Shown here: positions 23,930-33,409 of the stretch, piece after piece
How positions within the stretch are numbered: the first letter of the stretch is position 1
How the letters are laid out: each line of letters starts with the position of its first letter
From: RFSX01 sp964567435
GTDB taxonomy: Bacteria > Bacteroidota > Bacteroidia > Chitinophagales > Saprospiraceae
NCBI GenBank assembly: GCA_964567435.1
Contig: CAZMMQ010000001.1
Location: 103,734 to 167,733, forward strand
DNA length: 64,000 nucleotides
Direction: 5' to 3'
The notes under the pieces: generated by a model
What the model was told of the DNA's origin: nothing
Database searches by the model: none
Seen by the model: the letters and a program-made list of their open reading frames with translations, nothing else
Position numbers and translations under genes: made by a program

Positions 23930-24955
23930 ATGCGTCTATTCTCCTACATATTGATAATAGTATCTTTTGTTTCTTGCGAAAAAGAGATTTTTAATCCATT
24001 GGATGAGTTTGAACCTTATGTAGTTGTTAATTCTATTATCTCTACCGATTCCACCTATGCTGTAAATTTGACTTACTCTAAGTCAATATATGATAGAGAA
24101 GATTTCAGACCTGTTGAAGATGCAACCATTTTCATTGCAGTAAAAGATGAAGACAATATCAGACGTCAGGAATTTACTCTCAATCATCAAGGCAATGGCT
24201 TGTATACTAGAAATAACAATCCTGCAGAAGGTAAGATATATGAATTGCTCATTGAAGTAAATGGAGAAGTTTTGCGTGCTCAGACTTATGTGCCTAAAGT
24301 AGTAGAAGCATCAGTCAATGTTATTTCCACAGAGATAAATGAAGAAACAGAACAGCAGGCATTATCAGTTGAGATAACGTTGAATGATTTAGAAGAAGAT
24401 GATCAAAACTTTTATGCCTGGGAAATTGAAGAAATCATTAACTCCGAAGAACCATACATTGGGAATGACCACACATTGACATCTGAAGTAAATGTAGAGG
24501 AGGAAAATACAACGCCTTCTACTGAAGAGTCCGTTTCAACATCAGAAGGTAACGTTACGTTGTCTTCGGATCCAAATAAGACTGATTCATTCATCTTAGA
24601 AAACAGATTCAACAACAATGGCATAAATATCACAAGTCCTTCAGAAATAAGTGATAACGGATCATTTACCGCCAGTTTTGTGACCACTAATCCTGTAATC
24701 ATAAGTGGAGCAAATAATGAAGCCGACGAAAATGGAGATACTTCATCTAGTGGAACCGTATCTCAAACCGTGAATCCTAAATATAAACTCAGAGTTTGGG
24801 CCATTAGTCCAGATTATTACTACTACCTCAAAAGTCTTGATAATACAGGACTACCTACCAGTGATAACAATATATCTGGTCCTTATTCCAACATATCAAA
24901 TGGTAATGGAATCTTTGCTGGCTACAATGTCAAAGAATTTGACTTAGAATTCTGA
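23930..24955 (+). CDS. DUF4249-family outer-membrane lipoprotein
   Basis: A 341-residue protein with a lipoprotein signal (lipobox SFVSC, Cys 16). The mature N-terminus, EKEIFNPLDEFEPYVVVNSI, is the DUF4249 hallmark. The beta-rich body includes EDATIFIAVKDED and a C-terminal WAISPDYYYYLKSLDN segment seen across the family. Residues ~185-280 are an acidic Ser/Thr/Asn-rich insertion that looks disordered. DUF4249 genes regularly follow TonB receptors in Bacteroidota, and this one is 57 bp behind one, so it is probably a surface accessory lipoprotein for substrate capture. The precise ligand is unknown. Confidence 0.9.
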   Translation: MRLFSYILIIVSFVSCEKEIFNPLDEFEPYVVVNSIISTDSTYAVNLTYSKSIYDREDFRPVEDATIFIAVKDEDNIRRQEFTLNHQGNGLYTRNNNPAEGKIYELLIEVNGEVLRAQTYVPKVVEASVNVISTEINEETEQQALSVEITLNDLEEDDQNFYAWEIEEIINSEEPYIGNDHTLTSEVNVEEENTTPSTEESVSTSEGNVTLSSDPNKTDSFILENRFNNNGINITSPSEISDNGSFTASFVTTNPVIISGANNEADENGDTSSSGTVSQTVNPKYKLRVWAISPDYYYYLKSLDNTGLPTSDNNISGPYSNISNGNGIFAGYNVKEFDLEF

Positions 24956-25021
24956 GATTGATAATCTTCAAAAGACTACACTTTCAATAGCAACTTTACT
25001 CCACTCCAATAGATTCCTGAA

Positions 25022-26422
25022 TTATAAATGGATAACTTCACCGTATGCCGCTGCCGTTGCTTCCATAACGGCTTCACTCATAGTAGGATGAGGATGTACT
25101 GCTTTTATAATCTCATGACCAGTAGTCTCAAGATTCATACTAGCTACAATTTCAGCTATCATCTCAGTGACGTTTGACCCTATCATGTGAGCACCTAATA
25201 GCTCACCATATTTAGCATCATATATTACTTTGACAAATCCTTCTTTGACTCCTGCTGCACTTGCTTTGCCTGAGGCCGAAAAAGGGAATTTCCCTAGTTT
25301 AATTTCGTAACCTGCCTCTTTTGCTTGCTTTTCTGTCATACCGACACTTGCAACCTCTGGCACACAATATGTGCAAGACGGGATAATATTATAATTGATT
25401 GGATGAGTTTCTATTCCAGCAATTTTCTCAGAGCAAGTTATGCCTTCGGCAGTAGCCACATGAGCTAATGCTGGTGTAGACAACACATCTCCAATGGCAT
25501 ATATACCAGCTACTCCAGTATTATAGAATTCATCAACTTCTATCCTGCCTCCTTTATCTGTTTTGACTCCTAGCGCTTCCAACCCTATGTTTTCGGTGTT
25601 AGGTTGAATACCAGTAGCACTTAATACTACATCACATTTAATCACCTCTTCTTTATCATTTTTACGACTCTTTACAAGAACTTTTATCTCTTTGCCAGAT
25701 GTATCGACAGATTGTACAGCAGTATTACCCATCACATTTACACCACTCTTCTTAAAGATCTTATTTAGCTCTTTTGACACATCATGATCTTCTCTTGGAA
25801 GTAAGCCTTGTTCTAGATATTCTACAACTGTAACCTCCGTACCCATACTATTATAAAAATAAGCAAACTCTACGCCTATAGCACCGGCACCTATCACAAC
25901 CATACGTTTCGGCTTTTTAGGAAGCGTCATTGCCTTTCTATATCCTATGACCTTTTCTCCATCTATAGGAATATTTGGTAATGATCTGGATCTAGCGCCT
26001 GTTGCAATAATAATATTATCAGCAGCATATTCTTTCTTCTTTCCGGCATTATCCGTCACAATTACCTTTCTTCCGCGTGCAAGTACACCATCTCCTTCAA
26101 TGACAGTTATCTTATTTTTTTTCATAAGAAACTGTATCCCTTTGCTCATCCCATCAGCTACGCCTCTACTTCTTTCTATTATTTTCTTGAAGTCTGCTTT
26201 TGCATTGCCAACAGATATGCCATAATCTTCAGCATGGGTGATATAATTATAGACCTGAGCAGATTTAAGCAAAGCCTTAGTCGGTATACATCCCCAATTT
26301 AGACAAATGCCTCCTAGATTTTCTCTTTCCACAATCGCTACTTTCTTACCTAATTGAGCAGCCCTGATTGCAGCTGGGTAACCACCTGGTCCACTGCCTA
26401 ATACTATTATATCAAAATCCAT
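25022..26422 (-). CDS. lpdA: Dihydrolipoyl dehydrogenase (E3)
   Basis: The flavoprotein reoxidises dihydrolipoamide with NAD in pyruvate, 2-oxoglutarate and branched-chain 2-oxoacid dehydrogenase complexes and glycine cleavage. The 466 residues include FAD-binding GSGPGGYPAAIRAAQLG, the redox disulfide C40/C45 in GGICLNWGCIPTK, NAD-binding VVIGAGAIGVEFAYF, the second FAD motif GIYAIGDV, and the catalytic H445/E450 pair in HPHPTMSEAVME. All catalytic residues are intact. It stands alone on the minus strand, convergent with the DUF4249 gene. Confidence 0.97.
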   Translation of the reverse strand: MDFDIIVLGSGPGGYPAAIRAAQLGKKVAIVERENLGGICLNWGCIPTKALLKSAQVYNYITHAEDYGISVGNAKADFKKIIERSRGVADGMSKGIQFLMKKNKITVIEGDGVLARGRKVIVTDNAGKKKEYAADNIIIATGARSRSLPNIPIDGEKVIGYRKAMTLPKKPKRMVVIGAGAIGVEFAYFYNSMGTEVTVVEYLEQGLLPREDHDVSKELNKIFKKSGVNVMGNTAVQSVDTSGKEIKVLVKSRKNDKEEVIKCDVVLSATGIQPNTENIGLEALGVKTDKGGRIEVDEFYNTGVAGIYAIGDVLSTPALAHVATAEGITCSEKIAGIETHPINYNIIPSCTYCVPEVASVGMTEKQAKEAGYEIKLGKFPFSASGKASAAGVKEGFVKVIYDAKYGELLGAHMIGSNVTEMIAEIVASMNLETTGHEIIKAVHPHPTMSEAVMEATAAAYGEVIHL

Positions 26423-26437
26423 ATCTTAATTTGTGCG

Positions 26438-26445
26438 CAAATATA
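26438..26445 (-). promoter_or_regulatory. Candidate -7 box for lpdA
   Basis: The minus strand reads TATATTTG, an exact TAnnTTTG match 16 bp before the start codon. This implies a very short leader. No well-spaced TTG was found upstream. Confidence 0.35.
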
Positions 26446-26565
26446 AGGTTATGAAATCATGTCTTTCCGATATTAAACAATCAAATTACAGTCATGTTTC
26501 AAGCTAACCTAATATAAAGCCCTTAAGGGAAATGAGGTGAAGGCACAATATGTCCATTAGACAAA

Positions 26566-27777
26566 TTAAAAAGTTTGAAAACGTGATAATCCATTGTAGA
26601 ATTCTCGAACTTCGAAGAATCGATCCTTGATGACCATTCTCCCAGTTGTATCTATGAATCCTACACCCCTGTTTCCTATCATCCTAGCTCTGCCATCATG
26701 GAAGTCCCAAACCAATGCCAGATTGCCTCCAATGACTGATTCTCCCGCCTTATTGAGATAACCCCACCGAGAATTATTACTATAGGCTATTCGATTATCC
26801 GAAAATCTATTGAGTAACTGATACTGATCTGAGGTGATTTTCTCCCCCTTAGGAGATAAAAGGCCCCAATTTTTGTCTTGTCGGTATTTCCAGTAGCCAT
26901 CACCTGCTGATCTAACATCTTTATAATCTAAGATTTTAATTGTTGTAAAATCTTTGTTTACTAATTCGAAAGAAGAAGCCTTTTTTACAAGAGTATAATC
27001 ATTATTAAAATCTTGAGCTGATTGATACCCTAAGCTATTAGAAGCACGGTAATCTCCTTCCTGTAAGAAATAATACAAATCATCATTCTTAGCTCTGAGG
27101 AAGCTACCATTTGGAAAGTAAATCTTGTCATAAACCTCAGAGATTTTTTCACCATTAAAATTATAAACGGCTTCTCCCGAACTATTCCGACCAATGAAAT
27201 GAGAAGAAGATAAAATTTTGATGGATAAAAAAGAAGGATTTATAATTTGCACTCCTGAGACGGTTAATATTCCTTTCTGTCCTTGTGCACCTATAACGAT
27301 ATACCCATGTCTAACCTCGCTCACCTCTGACAATGACATCTCAGAAATAAGTTTACCTCCTAAGTCAATAACCAGCCAATTATTATTAAAATCTTGAACG
27401 AGAGCATATCCATCTTCACTAAAATCATAAGCTTGCTTATACTTAAATTCGATTATCTTGTTTCCATTCTCATTAAGATATCCCCATCGACCAGCAAGAT
27501 TTGCAGCACTCCTTCCATTGACATAATCTTTTAAGTCATCATATTGGGGTTCCACTTTTACACTACCATTTATATCAATAAACCCCCATTTATGCTTAGG
27601 AGAGTCATAGTCTTTAAAGTAGTTTTTCTCAATGTCAGATGCATCTGGATTTATTGTTATCTCATTAGTATCAAGCTTACAACTCACAATAAGCATTGCA
27701 ATCGTCAGGCTGAATACATGATTTCCAAATGAATTTTTCATACCGCTAATTAGAGAATAAAGTAAGTACTTTTTCAT
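26566..27777 (-). CDS. WG-repeat lipoprotein
   Basis: A 403-residue protein with repeated WG motifs (HKWGFIDINGSVKVEPQYDD; GRWGYLNENGNKIIEFKY; NWGLLSPKGEKI; RWGYLNKAGESV; GVGFIDTTGRMVI), each about 40-60 residues apart, forming a repeat beta fold of unknown binding role. Lipobox VSC near residue 33 indicates a lipoprotein. The start is ambiguous: 27777 gives 12 extra residues, while ATG 27741 gives a compact lipoprotein signal (MKNSFGNHVFSLTIAMLIVS). Several repeats in the middle are degenerate. It lies between lpdA and the divergent coaD with 63 bp to the latter. No function beyond the domain can be claimed. Confidence 0.85.
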   Translation of the reverse strand: MKKYLLYSLISGMKNSFGNHVFSLTIAMLIVSCKLDTNEITINPDASDIEKNYFKDYDSPKHKWGFIDINGSVKVEPQYDDLKDYVNGRSAANLAGRWGYLNENGNKIIEFKYKQAYDFSEDGYALVQDFNNNWLVIDLGGKLISEMSLSEVSEVRHGYIVIGAQGQKGILTVSGVQIINPSFLSIKILSSSHFIGRNSSGEAVYNFNGEKISEVYDKIYFPNGSFLRAKNDDLYYFLQEGDYRASNSLGYQSAQDFNNDYTLVKKASSFELVNKDFTTIKILDYKDVRSAGDGYWKYRQDKNWGLLSPKGEKITSDQYQLLNRFSDNRIAYSNNSRWGYLNKAGESVIGGNLALVWDFHDGRARMIGNRGVGFIDTTGRMVIKDRFFEVREFYNGLSRFQTF

Positions 27778-27795
27778 TACATCACCCCAGATTTA

Positions 27796-27805
27796 GATTG
27801 CAATC
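27796..27805. promoter_or_regulatory. Palindrome between the WG-repeat gene and coaD
   Basis: GATTGCAATC is a perfect 10-bp palindrome in the 63-bp divergent intergenic space. It may be an operator, but chance is possible. Confidence 0.2.
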
Positions 27806-27840
27806 AGTTATTGTCCATATATTAGCGAAAATTATTATAC

Positions 27841-28326
27841 ATGAGTAAGAAAATTGCCATTTTCCCAGGCTCATTTGACCCAATTACAATTGGTCATATA
27901 AATCTTATTGAGCGATCAGCTCATCTATTTGATAAAGTGATAATTGCAATAGGTCAAAACAATCAGAAAAAATATCTATTTACCCTTAAGCAAAGACAAG
28001 CTTGGATCAAGAAGGTTACGAAAATTTATTCCAATGTAGAAGGATCAACATATAAGGGATTAACAGTAAATTTCGCAAAAAAGATGAATGCAAGGTATCT
28101 TATTAGAGGTCTAAGAAACTCATCTGACTTTGATTATGAGAAAACAATATCCCAACTCAATAATATAATTGGAGATGGTCTGGAGACAGTTTTCTTCATC
28201 TCTCAACCAAACATGAGTCATATCAGTAGTACGATTGTAAGGGAAATAATCAAAGGAAAAGGGAATGTCAAGGAATTTGTTCCAGAGTTTATATACAAAG
28301 ATTTGAAGTCAAAATATTACAAATAA
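27841..28326 (+). CDS. coaD: Phosphopantetheine adenylyltransferase
   Basis: Transfers AMP to 4'-phosphopantetheine, the penultimate step of coenzyme A synthesis. The 161-residue length is typical. The nucleotidyltransferase T-x-G-H motif is TIGH at 16-19 after FPGSFDP; the RGLRNSSDFDYE segment and the HISSTIVREI motif (the ISS/T-x-x-R element) are complete. The ATG at 27841 places FPGSFDP at the expected position. It is followed after 20 bp by pruA on the same strand. Confidence 0.96.
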   Translation: MSKKIAIFPGSFDPITIGHINLIERSAHLFDKVIIAIGQNNQKKYLFTLKQRQAWIKKVTKIYSNVEGSTYKGLTVNFAKKMNARYLIRGLRNSSDFDYEKTISQLNNIIGDGLETVFFISQPNMSHISSTIVREIIKGKGNVKEFVPEFIYKDLKSKYYK

Positions 28327-28346
28327 TAAAAAACAAACTGTCAAGT

Positions 28347-29978
28347 ATGTCTAATGCTATATATAAAGTACCAGAAACCAAAAATGAACCAGTATTAAGT
28401 TATGCTCCTGGGAGTACAGAACGTGCAGGTGTAAAAGCCGCTCTTAGAAAGATGCGTGCTTCTAAAATAGACATTCCAATGGTCATTGGAGGTGAGCAGA
28501 TAACTACCAAAAATAAAGTGAAACTTTCTCCTCCCCATGACCATAAACACATATTGGGTACATACAGCAAAGGCACAAAAGCTCATGTAAGTAAAGCTAT
28601 TAAAGCCTGCATTGATGCTAAAGAGAAATGGGCTGCCACACCTTGGCAAGACAGAGCTGCTATCTTCCTAAAAGCGGCTGACCTAATAGCAGGACCCTAT
28701 CGTGCAGAAATGAATGCGGCTACTATGCTTGCACAATCTAAGAATGTGTACCAATCAGAAATAGATGCTGTATGCGAATTGATAGATTTCCTAAGATATA
28801 ACGTAAGATATATGACAGAGATCTACAGCCAACAGCCTGATAGTGCTCCAGGTATATGGAACAGATTGGAATACCGACCGTTGGAAGGTTTTGTGTTTGC
28901 AATTACACCTTTCAACTTTACAGCCATCTCTGGCAATTTACCAGCTACACCTGCATTGATGGGTAACACCGTTGTATGGAAGTGTGCCGATTCTCAAATC
29001 TACTCTGCTCACCATGTTATGAAAATATTCAGAGAAGCAGGACTCCCAGATGGGGTAATTAATTTGGTATTTGTAGATGGACCAAAAGCAGGAGACGTTA
29101 TTTTCCAACATAAAGATTTTGCTGGGCTGCACTTTACAGGTAGCACGGGTGTTTTTCAACATCTTTGGAAAACTATAGGTCAAAATATAAATCAATATCG
29201 TAGTTATCCAAGGATAGTAGGAGAGACAGGCGGAAAAGACTTTATAGTAGCTCATCCAAGTGCAGATGCAGCCTCATTAAGTACCGCTATTGTCAGAGGT
29301 GCTTTTGAATATCAAGGGCAGAAGTGTTCTGCAGCATCAAGAGCTTACATCCCGAAATCTTTGTGGCCAACTGTCAAGAAACTAATTTCAAAAGATATCA
29401 AGTCTCTCAAAGTAGGCCCTGTAGAAGATTTTAGAAATTTTGTCAACGCGGTTATAGATGAAAAAGCTTATGATAAAATAACCAGCTATATCAGTCATGC
29501 AAAAAAATCTAAAGACGCGAAAGTGATAATAGGAGGTGGTCACTCAAAGAAGAAAGGATACTTCATAGATCCTACTGTGATTCTAGCTTCTCAGCCCGAC
29601 TATAAAACTATGTGTGAGGAGATTTTTGGACCAGTGATTTCTATTTATGTTTATGAGGATAACAAACTTGAAGAATTGATTCCAATTATAGATAACACCT
29701 CACCTTATGCGTTAACAGGCTCTATTTTCGCTAAGGATAGATATGTCATCCAAGAGCTTGCATATGCATTGCGCAATGCTGCTGGTAACTTTTACATAAA
29801 TGACAAACCTACTGGAGCTGTAGTGGGTCAGCAACCTTTTGGAGGAGCCAGAGGATCTGGAACAAATGATAAGGCAGGTTCTATCCTTAATTTATACAGG
29901 TGGATTTCTCCACGAACGATAAAGGAGACTTTTGCACCACCAACGGATTACAGGTATCCTTTCTTAGCGAAGTCATAA
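28347..29978 (+). CDS. pruA: L-glutamate gamma-semialdehyde (1-pyrroline-5-carboxylate) dehydrogenase
   Basis: Oxidises glutamate semialdehyde/P5C to glutamate with NAD in proline degradation. The 543-residue length matches the stand-alone P5CDH subfamily. Seen: NAD-binding GFVFAITPFNFTAISGNLP, FTGSTGVFQHLW, catalytic E293 in VGETGGKD and nucleophile C327 in EYQGQKCSAASRAY, and the C-terminal PFGGARGSGTNDKAG motif. No proline dehydrogenase (PutA/PruB) gene lies in the window. It is probably co-transcribed with coaD, 20 bp upstream, and converges with the rhomboid gene (3 bp between stops). Confidence 0.96.
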   Translation: MSNAIYKVPETKNEPVLSYAPGSTERAGVKAALRKMRASKIDIPMVIGGEQITTKNKVKLSPPHDHKHILGTYSKGTKAHVSKAIKACIDAKEKWAATPWQDRAAIFLKAADLIAGPYRAEMNAATMLAQSKNVYQSEIDAVCELIDFLRYNVRYMTEIYSQQPDSAPGIWNRLEYRPLEGFVFAITPFNFTAISGNLPATPALMGNTVVWKCADSQIYSAHHVMKIFREAGLPDGVINLVFVDGPKAGDVIFQHKDFAGLHFTGSTGVFQHLWKTIGQNINQYRSYPRIVGETGGKDFIVAHPSADAASLSTAIVRGAFEYQGQKCSAASRAYIPKSLWPTVKKLISKDIKSLKVGPVEDFRNFVNAVIDEKAYDKITSYISHAKKSKDAKVIIGGGHSKKKGYFIDPTVILASQPDYKTMCEEIFGPVISIYVYEDNKLEELIPIIDNTSPYALTGSIFAKDRYVIQELAYALRNAAGNFYINDKPTGAVVGQQPFGGARGSGTNDKAGSILNLYRWISPRTIKETFAPPTDYRYPFLAKS

Positions 29979-29981
29979 AGA

Positions 29982-30608
29982 TTACCCAAGTGGGAATCCT
30001 TCGATAAGTTCTGTAGTAAATTGGCTAGCAACATCGGGGCAAAATATCATTGTAAATAGAATGCCATAAATAGCACCAGTAAAGTGGGCACTATGGTCTA
30101 TGCCGTCACTACGATTAGTGCTAGCCCATGATGAGTAAACCAGATAAGCAAGCCCACCTAGTATAGCCCTAAAAGGAATGATGCCGTACAAGGCCAACTG
30201 TGCCCAAGGGTGAAACAAAATATATGCAAAAACGACCCCAGACACTGCACCAGAAGCACCTATAGCAGCAAAATTAGGGTTATTCTTATGTTTGAAATAG
30301 GTAGGAATGTCTGCTACTACTATAGCTGATAAATACATTAGTAAAAACATTACTGGCCCTAAAACAATACCAAATATTTTTTGATACTCATACTCCACGA
30401 CTGGGCCAAATTGCCATAAAACAAAAAGATTAATAATAAGATGCAACCACCCTCCATGGACGAACCCACTACTTAACATTCTGTAATATTCTTTATCTCG
30501 GTATTCTGTAGTCGGATGATGTTTGAGTCTCTCTACAACGGTTCTATTTTGAAACCCTTGATATGAGATCAAACCTGTAACGATACATAAGGCTATGGAT
30601 ATTGACAT
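29982..30608 (-). CDS. Rhomboid-family intramembrane serine protease
   Basis: A 208-residue protein with about six membrane helices. The catalytic dyad is visible: S119 in the GASGAVSG motif and H175 in DHSAHFTGAIYG. The oxyanion-side HxxxN motif is present as H56/N60 in HLIINLFVLW. The core length fits a basic six-helix rhomboid without extra cytoplasmic domains. It cleaves transmembrane substrates inside the bilayer; the substrate is unknown. It is the last gene of a minus-strand set after CHAP and rlmH, 42 bp from rlmH. Confidence 0.94.
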   Translation of the reverse strand: MSISIALCIVTGLISYQGFQNRTVVERLKHHPTTEYRDKEYYRMLSSGFVHGGWLHLIINLFVLWQFGPVVEYEYQKIFGIVLGPVMFLLMYLSAIVVADIPTYFKHKNNPNFAAIGASGAVSGVVFAYILFHPWAQLALYGIIPFRAILGGLAYLVYSSWASTNRSDGIDHSAHFTGAIYGILFTMIFCPDVASQFTTELIEGFPLG

Positions 30609-30650
30609 ATAATTAGTCTTTGCAATTGATGACTTACCCTGATATAATGC

Positions 30651-31124
30651 TCAGGCATTATGATAAGGTTCATTATTGATAATAGTAAATGATCTGTATA
30701 CCTGTTCTAGTAGTACTGTTCTAGCGAGATGATGAGCAAAAGTAAGGGGTGAAAGAGATATAAGCGTCGCATTGGATGACTTTATCTTCTTAGCAAAACC
30801 ATATGCTCCTCCAATAATGAAAGCGATTGAATGTCCACCTAATGATACTTGATTTTCCAAGTAGGATGCAAATTTTTCAGAAGTCATACTTTTACCTGAC
30901 TCATCTAGAAGGATGACTTTGCTTTCCTTAGCCATTACTTTTTCAAAAATCTTGCTTTCCAAATTTTGAATCTCCTTTTGGGAGAGGCTTGAAGAATACT
31001 TTTTAGTCGGTAATTGAATGATTTCTATTGGGAGGTATCGTTTTATACGCTTTAAATAAAGTTGCTCAATCTCAGAATAGTGGTTTTTCTTGTCCCTACC
31101 AATATAGTATATCTTTAATTTCAA
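30651..31124 (-). CDS. rlmH: 23S rRNA (pseudouridine(1915)-N3)-methyltransferase
   Basis: A SPOUT-class methyltransferase that adds N3-methyl to pseudouridine 1915 in helix 69 of 23S rRNA on assembled 70S ribosomes. The 157-residue length is standard. Seen: KIYYIGRDKK start, YLPIEI strand, LLDESGKSMTSEKFA, SAM-knot FIIGGAYGF, and the family C-terminus LSPLTFAHHLARTVLLEQVY then NNEPYHNA. The C-terminal Tyr/His involved in catalysis is present (PYH). The start lies 6 bp downstream of the CHAP gene stop. Confidence 0.97.
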   Translation of the reverse strand: MKLKIYYIGRDKKNHYSEIEQLYLKRIKRYLPIEIIQLPTKKYSSSLSQKEIQNLESKIFEKVMAKESKVILLDESGKSMTSEKFASYLENQVSLGGHSIAFIIGGAYGFAKKIKSSNATLISLSPLTFAHHLARTVLLEQVYRSFTIINNEPYHNA

Positions 31125-31130
31125 ATCTTG

Positions 31131-31745
31131 CTATTTACGCATCCAGCCTTTTACATCCGGATCAACAACAAAGAAACGTCCATTGATCTCTGATACGATA
31201 AATAGTTCTCTTGTAGATTCTCCAACATTCTGATGTATGATCTCAAGCTTCTTCCCTTTGGACACAGTGACTATTCCGGCATGACCATATGGATTCTTAT
31301 AATTAGGACCGAATACTAAAATATCACCAGGCAATGGTCTGAATTCAGAACCATTAATAAATTGATACAAATCCCGCTTATGATTGAGTTTTAAGTCAGG
31401 CAAGGTTTCATCAAATAGCTCCTTAGCATGTCCATAAGTATAAGGCATTCTGTGACCATAATTGATATAGTAATATCTCTTAACAAACTCTACACATTGG
31501 TACTTGAGCCCTAGATTGTAGTTTCCAGCTGCTAAGTTTCGTCCAAAAACATTGCCTTGGTCACCATTGTAGTACACATTGATGCCATTATAGCTATCTA
31601 TCACTTCTCCAACTTGTGGAGGTGTATAGAATATATCCAAAAACATACCCACTCGAGAATCAGACCAAATCAAACCATAACTTGTTGAAGTCGCCTGAGA
31701 AAGAGGCAACAAAAGCAGACTAAGAATTATGACTATTTGCTTCAT
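31131..31745 (-). CDS. Secreted CHAP-domain amidase/peptidase
   Basis: A 204-residue secreted protein with a signal peptide (MKQIVIILSLLLLPLSQA). I start it at ATG 31745; an ATG at 31775 would place ten residues before the signal. The CHAP domain shows the nucleophilic Cys in LKYQCVEFVKRYYYINYG and the catalytic His in NPYGHAGIVTV, with PGDILVFGP between. CHAP enzymes cut peptidoglycan amide bonds or glutathionylspermidine-type amides. With no wall-binding domain, the target is probably peptidoglycan in the periplasm. It is upstream of rlmH by 6 bp. Confidence 0.88.
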   Translation of the reverse strand: MKQIVIILSLLLLPLSQATSTSYGLIWSDSRVGMFLDIFYTPPQVGEVIDSYNGINVYYNGDQGNVFGRNLAAGNYNLGLKYQCVEFVKRYYYINYGHRMPYTYGHAKELFDETLPDLKLNHKRDLYQFINGSEFRPLPGDILVFGPNYKNPYGHAGIVTVSKGKKLEIIHQNVGESTRELFIVSEINGRFFVVDPDVKGWMRK

Positions 31746-31931
31746 GTTATATAAAAACATAATATGAGGATGCAATATGTAAGTTAGATTTCAATTTTGC
31801 AACCAAATATGCCTCTTAACCCATGTATTATAGAATATTTACAATAATTCTTCTTAATAAGATTCTTAACATGAGCATCTTTCCACTTTTCTTAAATTTA
31901 CACGCTTATTCACAGACTTTAATAAGATAGC

Positions 31932-33281
31932 ATGTTTGACAATTTAACAGACAAACTAGATCAGGCCTTTAAAGGTCTTAGTGGAAATAATAAGCTCACC
32001 GAGATTAATGTGGCCCTGTCCATCAAAGAAATACGTCGAGCCTTAGTTAGTGCCGATGTCAACTATAAGATAGCCAAAGAATTCACTGATAAGGTCAAGG
32101 ACCAGGCCTTAGGCTCCCGTAACGTCCTAAAAGCAGTTAAACCTGGTGAACTCATGGTCAAAATAGTGATGGATGAGATGGTGGATTTGATGGGTGGGCA
32201 ATCGGTCGGTATTAATGCTAAAGGGAAACCAGGAGTCGTTTTGATAGCCGGTCTGCAAGGGTCTGGTAAAACGACATTTACTGGAAAGCTGTCAAAGTTT
32301 TTAAAGGAAAAGAAAAAGATGAAGGTCCTTGTGGCTGCTTGCGATGTATACAGACCTGCAGCCATTAATCAGCTATCTGTACTTGCAGAAGATATAGGTG
32401 TTGAAATTTACAAGGAGATTGAAAACAAAAACCCAATCACTATAGCTGGTAATGCAGTGGTCCATGCTCAGCAAAATGGGTTTGATGTTCTGATCGTGGA
32501 TACCGCTGGACGATTAGCAGTTGATGAAGAGATGATGAATGAAATTGCAGCGATAAAGGAATCCATCACGCCTACAGAAACTTTATTTGTGGTTGACTCA
32601 ATGACGGGCCAAGATGCAGTCAATACTGCAAAAGCCTTCAATGATGTTATTAACTATGATGGTGTTGTTTTAACCAAACTTGATGGAGACACCAGAGGTG
32701 GAGCTGCATTATCAGTCAAATACACAGTAGGTAAACCAATCAAATTTGTCAGCACTGGAGAGAAAATGACCGATTTGGACTTATTCCATCCAGATCGTAT
32801 GGCCCAGAGAATACTAGGCATGGGTGACATCGTCTCATTTGTCGAAAAAGCGCAGGACCAGTTTGACGAGGCAGAAGCCAAAAGGTTAGAAAAGAAAATC
32901 AAAAAGAACAAATTTGATTTCAATGACTTCTTAGGCCAACTGAATCAGATTAGAAAAATGGGAGACCTAAAATCTCTCATGGGAATGATTCCTGGTATGA
33001 GTAAGCTTAAGGACTTAGACATTGACGATAGTGCTTTTTCGAAGGTGGAATCGATCATTCAGTCTATGACTCCTCGTGAACGCAGTAATCCAGAAGTACT
33101 GAATATGAGTAGAAAAAAGCGTATTGCAAATGGATGCGGACGTAATATTCATGAGATAAATATGTTTATCAAGCAGTTTGATCAGATGAGAAAGATGATG
33201 CACATGCTATCAAAGGGAAAAGGAATGAATCAAATGATGCAAAACTTTGGAAATATGCCAGGAATGAAAGGGTTTAAATAG
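31932..33281 (+). CDS. ffh: Signal recognition particle protein Ffh
   Basis: The SRP GTPase binds 4.5S RNA and signal sequences of nascent membrane proteins and docks with FtsY. The 449 residues comprise the N domain (1-~85), the G domain with GLQGSGKTTFTGKL, DTAGRLAVDEEM and TKLDGDTRGGAALS, and the C-terminal Met-rich M domain (~325-449) with GDLKSLMGMIPGMSKLKD, SMTPRERSNPEVL, and RKKRIANGCGRNIHEINMFI, which includes the RNA-binding helix-turn-helix. No defect is seen. It stands alone between the divergent CHAP gene and a T9SS cargo gene. Confidence 0.97.
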   Translation: MFDNLTDKLDQAFKGLSGNNKLTEINVALSIKEIRRALVSADVNYKIAKEFTDKVKDQALGSRNVLKAVKPGELMVKIVMDEMVDLMGGQSVGINAKGKPGVVLIAGLQGSGKTTFTGKLSKFLKEKKKMKVLVAACDVYRPAAINQLSVLAEDIGVEIYKEIENKNPITIAGNAVVHAQQNGFDVLIVDTAGRLAVDEEMMNEIAAIKESITPTETLFVVDSMTGQDAVNTAKAFNDVINYDGVVLTKLDGDTRGGAALSVKYTVGKPIKFVSTGEKMTDLDLFHPDRMAQRILGMGDIVSFVEKAQDQFDEAEAKRLEKKIKKNKFDFNDFLGQLNQIRKMGDLKSLMGMIPGMSKLKDLDIDDSAFSKVESIIQSMTPRERSNPEVLNMSRKKRIANGCGRNIHEINMFIKQFDQMRKMMHMLSKGKGMNQMMQNFGNMPGMKGFK

Positions 33282-33409
33282 TCGAAAATATCCAAACGCC
33301 AATTTCCACATATTATATGACTGTATAATGTGTTTTGAGTGGACATAAAGTTAAGTTTCTACGTTATAGTATTTTGCTAATCTCCCAGAAGCTGATACAT
33401 AAATAATGT

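Noticed and set aside
26520..26529. CCCTTAAGGG palindrome as a terminator for lpdA or the WG-repeat gene
   Set aside because: The 10-bp palindrome has no loop or T run, and it lies upstream of lpdA rather than after a gene in the direction of transcription.
33306..33331. AT-rich imperfect hairpin (CACATATTATA / TATAATGTG) after ffh as a terminator
   Set aside because: It has a two-base bulge, few G-C pairs and no following T run; it is too weak to call.
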